The position numbers and the translations under genes were made by a program. Below, piece by piece: positions 49,583-60,100 of a DNA stretch of 64,000 nucleotides (positions within the stretch are counted from its first letter, which is position 1; every line of letters starts with the position of its first letter). The stretch is from Cardinalis cardinalis. Lineage: Eukaryota > Chordata > Aves > Passeriformes > Cardinalidae. The stretch spans positions 2,984-66,983 of the forward strand of contig JACDOX010000156.1 of assembly GCA_014549065.1 (NCBI GenBank). The letters are read 5' to 3'. The notes under the pieces were generated by a model. The model had not been told where the DNA came from. It made no database searches and saw only the letters and a program-made list of their open reading frames with translations.

Positions 49583-50994
49583 TGTCATGGTTTGACACCG
49601 GCACAATGCCAGTGCTCTCATGAAAATACTCTCTCCATGGTGTCTGGTGTGAGATGTGACCAGGAATAAGCAAAGCAGACTCTTACTTAGAAATAAAGAA
49701 AACTTTATTAGCTAAACTACANGAAAATAACTAAACTATAAGAGAGAGAAAAAAACCACAAGGAAAATGAAAACTTTACAAAATCATTTTCCTCCTCTCC
49801 CCCCACCAAATTCCCAATACAATACATCTTCTAAATCACTAACTCTTGGTCTGGCACTACTTTTTAGAATACTCAATCTTCAGTTCATCAGGAGAAGGAG
49901 TCTTCCTTTGTACTATAGGTTTCCCCTGGAAACACTGTTGAGACCTTGTGTGTTTCTATGTCACTCATAGCACCGCCCGGAGATCCTTTGCTATCGTGAC
50001 ATCTTCCTTTCATGCTCAGTGCTCTCACCACTGTGCAGGGACCAGAGCTGCTTCTAGGGTTGTCTTTCAAGGATGCATTTTCTCATTCCAAAAAAAGGCA
50101 CAGTCTCTCCTTCGGGACACCTGTCCCCCCTCCATTTTTTGCACCCCTTGGGGTCAAGGGGTATTTACACTGACCCTTCTGGTTCTGAGGCCTGTCTCCC
50201 CCTAAATGCAGTCTCTGTGTCACAGGAAAAAAAAATGGTTTTGTCTATGGTCACACATAGAAAAGAAAAGTCACACATAGAAAAGAAAAGTCCAGCCAAA
50301 AGGCCACTCCATCATCTCCCCACCTCCCACTTAAGTGTCTTCCCTACTTCCCTCCTGGCCCATCCCTTCTTATCTCATCTCTTATCTCTCTTCTCATTCA
50401 GCTCCAGGAGGATCAGCATTTGCAAGGTTTCTATCATGCAAGAAAAGGGTTAAAAATTTCAGTCTCTGCCTGTCTGGAGCTCTGGAGCTCCCACACTGCC
50501 CTGCCGGGCACCTTCTCGCTGCACCCCCCGCCTTCTCCTTCTCAGCCGGCTGCTATCAAATTCAGACGCCGGCTCTCCCTCTCTCTCTCTTCCCTGGAGG
50601 TGGGGGTGGCTGCCCAATGTCTCTTGGTGCTCCTCCACCTCCTCCACCCTTCCATCCTCAAGGGCCTCTTCCCCTCCCATCTCTGTCCAGGCCCAGGCCT
50701 ACTGCATGGCTGCCCCTCCCTCGCCCAGCAGCAGCAGCTGGACAGGGGAGAGAGATCCAACCTCTTTCCCACCGAAGTTCCAGGAGACCCTCCCAGGTCG
50801 AGCAGCTCTGGTTTTAACCCCTGTGTGTGTTCAGAGGCGTATACAAATTTCAGTGGACAAAAGAGATGCTAATATTAAAATCTGAGCACCCATTGGTTTG
50901 ACTACAACCTCCCAGAAAACCTGTTTCCTGTCCAACTACCACACTGTATCCATTTCTAGCTGTTTTCACTGGGTGAAATCAGTCTTCCTGTTCA
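49583..50994 (-). mobile_element. Long ERV LTR (about 1.4 kb), minus orientation
   Basis: The plus strand starts TGTCATGGTTTGACACCGG, the complement of an LTR 3' end. By memory the whole block matches a long passerine LTR. An AATAAAG signal on the minus strand (complement of CTTTATT near 49703) fits the sense. The sense 5' half (50460-50830) is GC- and CT-rich, which opens long overlapping frames (such as 50335-50817, 160 codons) antisense to the LTR; these are not genes. A perfect 20-bp tandem duplication lies at 50251-50290, and position 49722 is an ambiguous base. No target duplication was seen, and the right limit is from memory. Confidence 0.75.
50251..50290. repeat. Perfect 20-bp tandem duplication inside LTR
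   Basis: The unit starting TCACACATAG and ending AAAAGAAAAG occurs at 50251-50270 and 50271-50290 without change. Confidence 0.95.
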
Positions 50995-51760
50995 GCGCTG
51001 GGTGCCCATTTTCATTGTGTACTCTTTCACTGCTAGTGCAGGATAAAAGTCTTCATGTTGAGACTCAAAAGGGAGCCTTGTGTTTCCTAACAGTGATCCT
51101 GCATACAATCCTCCTTTGTAGCCTGTTCTCAAAACTCCTTTTTTACAACTCCTGTTTGATACTTAACCTGAGTTATGTATTCCACTTTTAGCCAAGCCAG
51201 TGTCCCAAGTAATCTTCATATTTTCCTGAGTAGCATGGTTGCTGTATGGACTGTACCATCCCCAGCTGGTTCTTTTTTCTTTGCAGATATTGGATCCAGT
51301 AGAGCTTCTGCCATTTCCTGATTCATCCAGCAAACATGCAGTTTTTCTCAGAACTCTCTAACACCCTCATCCCCTCTTTTACTTGTCTCCCAGTGAATTT
51401 CCCTTGCAGCAGATGTCAGGGAGGTTAATGTCTCCTGTAAACAAGGGAATAATGATACAGAGACTTCCTTGAGTTGCTTAAAATGGAACTTTGACTACTT
51501 CATTTGATAGGGTTGTTGGTAACAAACTCTCACCTCAAAACTAACCTTCCTTTTCTCTCTTATCATCCTAATGCTCATAGTCTTAGTCAGCCTAATTCTT
51601 ATTCCATGATTTAGCCTAGGATGCCCAAGATGCCTATTCCCATGTAGAAAGACCCTTCCTGCTACCATTCCCTTCCTGAGAAGTTTGCATCCATCCCTTA
51701 TAGAGCTGTGGCCATACAATGTGTCAAAGCATCCCATGGCTAGAACATCGATGTTATATT
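50995..51760 (-). mobile_element. Degraded CR1-like sequence right of LTR, minus strand
   Basis: GCGCTGGGTGCCCATTTTC right of the LTR resembles the CR1 block expected after GAGTACC on its left. Later blocks GCAGCAGATGTCAGGGAGG and TTAATGTCTCCTGTAAACAAG resemble the reverse complement of a CR1 endonuclease-side region. Similarity is patchy and the limits are uncertain. Confidence 0.45.
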
Positions 51761-52469
51761 ATGGTTCTGCATCTCATGTGAGGTCTCACGCTATCTGTTT
51801 ATTTGTCTGATTTTTCACAAAATGCTGAGTTGTGTAAATAAAAAGAATTTTACCACTTTTTTTTTTTTAATTCCAGAGACTTTGTGTTCAATCATAATAA
51901 GTTTTGTGTTCTGAGCACACAATTACATCTAACACTGCAGATTTGTCTTCAGATTTTCCAATAGCATATTCTAAAACACCCAGTGAAAATAACACAGGTT
52001 GATGTTAAACTCTCTGATGAATACAACTAACATTTCTAATATTTTTAAGGACTCCACTGAAAATAGTTCTGTTATCAATGCAAGATATTATGACTAAAAT
52101 TCTAATCATAGGCTGAAATTGTGCAGTGGGAAGGCTCAAGGCTCTGAATTTTAAGAAGGACCTTTACAGACTGGTGTCTTGCTTTAGGACAATTTAAGGG
52201 GCAGACACTCCAAAATTAGTTACCTCCTCTTTAAGTTTTAACTACTTCCATAAGTTTTAACCACTTCCTTTTCATTCAACAAAGAGAGATAGATGTCAGT
52301 AGATATAAATGAAAAAAAATAACAGTTTACAAAAAATTAAAACAGCAACAGGCAAAAAGTAATAGTGAGAATAACGAGTTACAAATTTGCTAAATCTCTC
52401 AGACCTCCAGAGAGCCTGCCAGACAAAGAGAAAAAATATGGCAGAGAAACCCCTCCCCAAGATGGCACC
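51761..52469. other. Unique or unidentified sequence left of solo LTR
   Basis: Mostly AT-rich. The last 80 bp (about 52390-52463) are GC-richer and may be an older repeat into which the LTR at 52470 inserted. No gene is supported. Confidence 0.5.
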
Positions 52470-52830
52470 TGTTACTATGATATTTTTTGAAAAATCCCTT
52501 TGCCAGGATTTCTTCTCTTGGGAAGATGAGAAGCCTCAGCTTCTCCATGTTTTGCTGCTCTGGAATGTAGTCTGGAGATTGTTTATCTAAACATGTGAAT
52601 TGTTTTAACTTAATGACTAATCACAGCTTGCTATGTCGGACTCTTTGAGTCAGTCACAAGTTTTATTATTTATTCTTTTTAAGCCTTCTGATGTATCCTT
52701 TCTCTTTCTTTAGTATAATTTTAGTATAGCATTCTTTTATATTATATGTCATAAAATAATAAACAGCCTTCTGAGACATGGAGTCAGATTCATATCTTCC
52801 CTCATCCTGGGGACCCTCACAAACATCACA
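52470..52830 (+). mobile_element. Solo ERVK-like LTR (361 bp), perfect 6-bp target duplication
   Basis: The element runs from TGTTACTATGATAT to AACATCACA, flanked by identical GGCACC at 52464-52469 and 52831-52836. Its start (GAAAAATCCC, then AGGATTTCTTC) aligns with the sense start of the minus-strand LTR at 20403-20771. AATAATAAACAG near 52757 is the polyadenylation signal. The perfect duplication suggests a fairly recent insertion. Confidence 0.9.
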
Positions 52831-52836
52831 GGCACC

Positions 52837-53415
52837 CTCCACAGAGGACTTCATTATCTGGGCAGCAAAGGCAAAAAGATGGCAGACAAGACCCATTCAG
52901 CTCAGCCTTTGGCCATAGGAGCTTATGAAGGTGTTCTGGTGGCAGAAGGAAGGTGCTGGCATGGCCTGGGAGCTGCAGCCCTGCAGAGCCAGCCTGGCTG
53001 ATCCCTTGTGCCTGCGAGTGGATGAGGTCAGTGCTGCCCCTCCTGCTGCCCCTGGCCAGTACTGCTCCCTTGGGTCACTGCCTGATGCAGGAAGGATGAA
53101 ACATCCTCACTGAGCACCAAAGAATGGTGGCCTGTCCCCGACTGGCTCTTGCTCAGCTCCACAGACTGAGAAGTTCCCTCTGAAACTGAGGTGGATTGTG
53201 GTATGCAGCTTCTTGGGTTGCTGCTATTGCTGCTTGGAGATCTGTGCAAAGCAAGCTCCTCAGGAGCCCCAAGGGAAACAAAAGGAGGCTTCTGCCTTGC
53301 ACTGTGTCAGTTTTCCCTGCAAGAACGAAAAGGCAAGAGCCAGAGACCTTCTATCTGAGTGCTCCCGACCTTAAAAAGGAACCCTGGGGCCAACCCACTC
53401 CACGACCCCATTTCT
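52837..53415. other. GC-richer block of unknown nature
   Basis: The block is clearly GC-richer than the surrounding 10 kb. Short frames on both strands (52925-53113, 53196-53417, 53028-53249) lack domains. It could be an unidentified repeat, or an older element split by the LTR at 52470. Confidence 0.5.
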
Positions 53416-54811
53416 AGATAACTAACAATTTTTGGCATATGAAATAGCACAGATAGGTATGGATTTACCATAACATTTTGGATTATCCATGACAATAGGT
53501 GAAAAAACAGAGAAAAATCATGTGCTTTATGGTCAAAGATTGGATATGTACAGTTGCAACAGAAAAGATGTTGATTATTCCTAAATGAACAGTAGTAGAG
53601 CATATTAATTATCTTGTCAGTTATTTCCTGAGCTTAGTTCTCTATATGTCACAGGAAAACTCATTTCAAGTTCGTTGGGATTGAGGTGATTATCTACACA
53701 TCCATCAATCTGATTGCCAGGGAAGTGGCAAAGTTGTTTCCTTCTGAATTCAAAAGTAAATGTTCTAAACTGGTTTAAATAGGCAATCAGGAGTTTTTAA
53801 CATGCCCCTCCTGACATTCGAGTACTTTTAGAAAAGTAAATTGTAGCTCTGAAATGACAGAGCTGTCCTAAAATGGGTATGTGACCTACTGAAGCATCTT
53901 TCAGGCAGATTTCTGTCAGGTTCACTATGCAGAGCTTTGAACAGCCTTCTAGAAGGTAATCTGCTTGTCTTTGGCAGGTGTTTCTAGATATGCAGGAGAA
54001 CAGAAATAACCTAAACCTATTTTTATGGTAAAAACATTTGAAAATTGCTCCATGTAAGAGCAATCCACGCTGTCTTTCATGAAATAAATTCTTTTTAAGG
54101 CAACACAGTTGCTGTGAGAGGTGTAAACAATATTTACATTAGCTAATTCATCCCTCATCCTCAGTATGCTTACAAAAGCATACGCTTATATAAACATACG
54201 CCTTTTTTTTTTTTTTTTTTCCAAAGAAAAAGACAGCGAGGTGCCTTCTTTATCCTTTTTTTACATCACACTTCTCTGAAAAGCAAACAAGCCCTCCCAC
54301 TTCTTACAAACCCCAGCCTGGAAGCTCTTTTTCACCTATTTTATACAATATCCCCATAGTGGTCTCATGCTACAGAAGATTCCAGCTTGAAAGAGGTCAA
54401 TGTCACTCTTTAATCAATTGCAAGGATCACTTCGATGTCACCTAAGACTTAATTCTCTTGTCCCTACAATTGCTTCAACTAAATATTCTGTTTTCACAAT
54501 ACTGCTAGCTCTCACTGCCTCAAGGAGTGAGGGAGATTGGAGCAGAGACGTCAAACTAATGTCTCTGATGTGTCATTGCACAGCGTATTGCCATTAGGAC
54601 ATCAAGCCAGCATGATTAATAAGCAATTTTAATTAATTTTCTGAGTCATTTCCTAAGGGCTTAATTCTGTAATCTTATTACCATGAGCCTAACATGCTAT
54701 AGTAAGACTATGCTTTCTAATCTTTCTTTTGTTGTTAAATACAATCTCTGCTTTCATTAGGAAACTCTTGAAATAAAGCAGGTTACTCTTTTGCATGGTG
54801 AAATTTGTCTG
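53416..54811. other. Unique AT-rich sequence
   Basis: Includes a poly-T run at about 54203-54220 and an AT-rich, TAAT-containing stretch at 54600-54700. No transposon or gene was recognised. Confidence 0.65.
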
Positions 54812-54872
54812 TGTTCATTAGAAATTAGTACTAGAAATTATGTAGTCGAGTATATTAGTTTTTAGTACAGAA
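54812..54872 (+). repeat. 61-bp inverted repeat, left arm
   Basis: This segment is the reverse complement of 57119-57179 at 59 of 61 positions. It begins TGTTCATTAGAAATTAG and includes TATGTAGTCGAGTATATTAG. The match stops sharply at both ends. See the finding on 54812-57179. Confidence 0.97.
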
Positions 54873-57118
54873 CTCATCACCTACTCATCTGCTTTATTCT
54901 TTTGCTATGGAATCATGCTAGAAGCAATTGAGGCTCCTACTTTAAAGAAGCTACATATCTAGAATTTTAGGTATAGAGGAATCTCAGCCCCATTTTACTT
55001 TATGTACCCAGAACCAAATCTTAATCCTATTTAACTGGGTGAAATCTGGGTTTCTTTTTACCCACTATAAGCAAACGAACTGTGCTCATGAAGATATGTA
55101 CAGATTATGAAGAGCAGAATAGTGTGCTTTTACTGTTTGCTTTTTAGCCTCTGCTTTAAAAAAAGAAATTGATCAGTAGATGATTTGCTAAAAGCTAAAT
55201 ATCTTTGATCATTAGTATTTTTCCTGAGAATTTACACATGGCATTATATGGGTTAATGGTTTGGGGGTTGAGTTATATTTATCGCATCCCACTATCCATA
55301 AGCCCTTTTCAGCTGCTTTACATTATTCTGAAGGATCCTGATCTAACGGAATAATCAAAATTTTAAGTTACCAGGATATTTTATGTGACATAAGTTTTTA
55401 AAAATAATTTTTAAATCACAAATGGACAATATCATTACTTTGATTTGACTTTGAATAGTCTAATTATTCCCTTCATATAATTTAATATATTAAAATATAT
55501 TAAAATATTAATAGCCACAGCATTCTCAAGCACAAGCATCATTTATGTTATAGAAATTACAGCATGAAATCTTACATCGGGGAAATAAACACATTTTTAA
55601 CACAGAAGACTGGGGGAACTGAGTCAAGGCTCACAACACTTAAAAAGCAGGAATGTCTCTTACTCGTGAAGGAACACAGAGGTGTATACCCTTATAAGAG
55701 TCCAGGGCAATAGAAAAGAAGTATAAAATTGTTATATAATGATCACTAGCATTCCTTTGCCCTCCAGAGTGCCCTAAACATAAAGGATAAGTACAGAGTG
55801 AAGAAAGATGGTTTTCTGCCCTATGAGCTTTACATCAGTTATGGGACAAGAAGAAATTCAGCTGTCATGTATGTCTTTGGATCTTTCTGCCACCATTTAC
55901 TACAATTTTCCCAATATTATTCTGTTCTTACATGCAGGAAAACTAGTTGACCATAAACCAGAAACTATTTTCATACTAAAATTTTGCGTATTTCAGTCTT
56001 GAATAAGTTGAGTTAGGACATTAGGTTTTTATATGGAAGGTTTTCATTCTTTTTGTTTTGTTATTGACAGTGTTATTGCAATTAAAATTGACTGTGATAT
56101 TTTGAAGTGATTGATTTCTCCATTTGCAAAAACCATGCTTATACCTTCTTCCCCTTTGTATGTGTTTGGATTATTCACAATGTGCAGACACAGGTGAAGT
56201 GTAGTGCTTTTGTGAATATCAAAAGTGTATAAGCACACTAATGTAACAAAAGAGCACTTTGATAGTGTAAAAATTGTTGCAAGGGTTCTAGCAGTACAAG
56301 TTGAAGAAAATGTTTTAAAGAATGATTTAAGTAATCTCATTATTATAAGGAAGGGAACACTTAGTCTGTTTCTGTTCTCAAAAGATGAAAAGTGCAGAAA
56401 TGAACAGTAAAAACATCTTTCATAATGTCACTTTGCATCAACAGAAAATGGACATAATTATCTGAAAGAGGATTGCACTAAAAGCCTGTGATCCTGTTTT
56501 GCATCATGTTTAACTTTACCAGTGGTACCTTCTTATTCTTTTGGAGGTCTGACACCACCAGTTGTGAAACACAAAGAGGTGAGCTCCATCCAACTCAGGT
56601 GAAATGACTGCCTCCCCTCCCCTTCTCCTCAAAAATCACAATACAGAAATGAGAAATGAGAGATCCTGAAATAGTATTTAGGTCCTAAAGGAGAGGGCAT
56701 TGAGAACAAGAGAAAAAATGAGAATATAGATGTTAATTAAAGAGTAAAATTGCATTAAATTCTATTCAAAAAGCAGCAATTAATTGTTGATTTGAAAGGG
56801 ATGGTCTGGATGGATGTATACGGTTTACCAAGGGTTTGGAAAGTTATTAAACTTTTTCCTAAATTTCTTCCTCGGTAGTCACACAACTGTAGTATTTTTT
56901 GCCTAGGCAGGCTCCTTGCAATTCAGACTTCCTCTTATGCATCTAATTTCCAGGGTCCACAATATCTTTTTTTCCTCTAATTTACATATTTCCTGTGGAT
57001 TGAATGGTGAAATGGCAACAAATGAAGCATAGAAGAATGATTAGCAATGGCTTTACTGCATTTAAAAGCAAATATTTTTAAAATAGATGTACAATTGCAA
57101 AAGGCTTAGCAGCTACCA
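54873..57118. other. 2.25-kb segment bounded by inverted repeat, no gene seen
   Basis: AT-rich sequence with no transposase-like frame and no recognised repeat. The longest frame is 98 residues (56044-56340, minus), with no domain. It is probably the interior of a small inversion. Confidence 0.7.
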
Positions 57119-57179
57119 TTCTGTATTAAGAACTAATATACTCGACTACATAATTTCTAGTACTAATTTCTAATGAACA
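57119..57179 (-). repeat. 61-bp inverted repeat, right arm
   Basis: Reverse complement of 54812-54872 with two differences, both in the outer 12 bp. It ends CTAATGAACA. No target-site duplication is visible outside the two arms. Confidence 0.97.
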
Positions 57180-60100
57180 TCCTACACCTCCTGAAACGAC
57201 CTCTGACAATCAGTTTCTATTTTGTTCTGTGGAGCTCTAAAACATAGTACAGTGTCATGGACTTTTCTGTGGAAATAAGAAATTGTGGTGCCTTGTTCTT
57301 TAGAGTGGATTTGACTCTCTTCCTTACATTGACATTAGAGACAAAAACCTCAGTGGAAGTCAGTAGAGTCACACTGGTGCACAAGTACTATGAAATGGAA
57401 GAAAAACTGGGCCATATTTTGTGTTTTGCATAGTGCTTGAGAGTTGATATTTCTTATTGAAATACCTTCAGAAAAGGAATTTCCTTGGTGGTTTTCATTA
57501 CCATAATAAAGAGTAGAGTTGGTCTGCGGGGCAGATCAGTGAAGTACAGTTACAGAGAATTATAAACAAGTGGTCAGCTTCCTGGACTCCAGGGAAAGCG
57601 CACTGCAAAAAGACCCTCTGAAAGCAGTGTTGAAATGATACTTTCTTCTTTGTAAAGGGGGATTTGTTTGAAGAAAAAGACAATTATTGATTGTTTATTC
57701 TCTTGATACATTGAAGTCAAAAACATTAGCAGCAGACTCTGTTTAATGGAAAAATTGATATTTGTTCTTCTTCACGAAAAAACCAAGCAGCTGAGTACAG
57801 TAATTTCAAGTACTGCTCTGTTACAAAAGGGAAGAAGGGAGAAGCTGTTCCTGGGAAATGGCTGTCTGAGTTTACTTCATTAACTAGCTGTAACATTTCC
57901 CATGTCTTCAATTAACAGTGGTTTTACTTAATCTAATATTAGTTAAGACACGATATGATCAGAGAACATCATTGCCAGCCAAGTGTTCCTCAAACACAAC
58001 TGATTTATCTCTTTGGCACCTCATTAAAATGCAAACTATATTGAAATTGATTTTCAGCACTTTCAGGCAGGAATGTTTGTAATAATGTTAATTTGCAAAT
58101 TTCCTCTTTTTTATATGTATTTTGTATGCTGTGGTTGCCACGTTCAGCCCAAGGCTATTTGTATTGTGCAGACAGAAAATGAAGAGCGAACATTTATTTC
58201 TCATATCTTTGTGAGGAACCTGAGGCGCATGAAGATATTTGTGCTGTAACAGGCACAGTCAATCTCTTCACTCCCTTTAGTCACTATATATCAACAGCAA
58301 ACTCCCAGCTAGTCTTGCTGCAGCAATTAACCTGCCAGGGTTTTCTGCTGTCAGACTCAGTAATAATAAACTACCCTCAGTGAGAGATAGAGCTATAGAT
58401 TCTCACCCTGCAACTTCCACAGTGGGTGAATTATTCAGAATCAGCATGATTAAAGAGATGACATGGTATTAGTTAAAAACACATACTTTTTTTTCTCCCT
58501 GACTGAGATTTAAACCTATTACGGAATAACAGTGGAAGGAAATGGGCCTTTATCATCCATCCATAGGTCATGGAAAAGGGGTTTCTAGAAAAGTTGTTTA
58601 GAATGCCTATAATTTCGAAAGTTTAAGGATAAAAATGTAAGTAACAAAAGGGATAGCATAGTTAAATCATAAAGCATCTGTAAATCCAAACACCAAATAA
58701 ATCAGAGTAAGGAAGCATTAGGGACATAGAAACAAACATATTATTTGTGAAAAACATGTAATGTAGAATGTCCTTTTTTAAAGTGAAAGATGGACTTACT
58801 ATTCTTAATTTTTTATTCAAGATTATTATACAGAGCCATCTAAAAAGATATATTGAGAAACATGAATGGTGTCCCTTATTTATATTTTCCCTTTAAAAAA
58901 ATAAAAGGGGGGAAAGGTAGCATTGTTATAAATAATGTAATATGTTCCCAACAAATCAATTGTTTGCATTTCCTGGTGCCAGGGCAGCACTGAAATGTTA
59001 CACATGCATTGCAATTTAGTTTACTAGAACAAAGTCAAGGAGAAATGAATTTAGCTTACACACTTCTAATCCCATTAAAATCATAATTCATTTGCCAATT
59101 TCAGTTTACTCAGCCACCTGAAAACACATTCTTAACTAATGTGACTAGTGATTCTCTGGAGAATAATCTCTCTAAAATGCAGGACTGGGCCTATGTGTTA
59201 GACGTAGTGCTAAATCTAGTCAAATCCATATTCTGTGACTACTAGACCAATGTGAATTATATTATTTGTCACACTCACCTATGTGAAATGGAACTAATCT
59301 GTTGATAGAGAAGAACAGACATAAATAAGAACCACTACTTTTGCTTATCCAGACCTCCAATGCAAGTAGGAATGAATTAAGGATGCATTCCATACTAATG
59401 CATTTTTTCTAAAATTAGGCAAAGTAAATGGTTAAAGAACACAGGTGGGAAAATTGCATACAAACAAAACTAATATCTACCCTACAGTATGCTGGTCAAA
59501 AGTAATATAACTTTCTGAATCTCAGCAATGGATAACCTCATTTAAAATAAAATGAACTTCTTGAAATTCAGTGGAGGAGGAAGTGCTGATTAAACTCTTA
59601 AGAATAGTTTAACTTTTACATATAGAAACAAATTAATTGCTGTTTTCCATAGAAAGGAGAATGAATTTCATAGCATAAGATTCTGTACTGTACTGATTGT
59701 ACAAACTGATGTTCTAAAGTTTGTGTTCTCTCTGCATATGTGATCATTTATGAAACTTATCTAAATTGGCCTTTGAAAGTATAGAAATCTACACAGAGAA
59801 TTCAAATAGAGTTATAAGTTGTATTTTGAGTCTGCAAATGGATGAACTAGACCATCATGAATCCCATATAACAGCTTCAAGAGCAAAATGTAGTTTTACC
59901 TATATATTCTAAATTTTCCATTGTGCTAAAAATTTGTGAGAAATTAAAAAGGAGATCTCAAACTCTTAATTCCAAGGCACCTCATATTATTACCAAAAAT
60001 ATTCACAGTGTTCTTTAGTAGGAGCAATTTGGTTTTCTGTTTTGCTAAAGTAGCCTATACTACGGTAATTTTGAAGTGCAATATTTCACAGAGTTGAGGT

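Noticed and set aside
50335..50872. Overlapping proline/serine-rich frames of 150-160 codons
   Set aside because: They fall in the CT-rich half of an LTR and are antisense to it; low stop density comes from base composition.
52396..52463. Extending the solo LTR leftwards to about 52396
   Set aside because: The identical GGCACC flanks and the TGTTACTATG start, which aligns with the LTR at 20403-20771, fix the left end at 52470.
54812..57179. DNA transposon with 61-bp terminal inverted repeats
   Set aside because: No target-site duplication outside the arms, no transposase-like frame inside, and no known terminal motif; an inversion footprint fits better.
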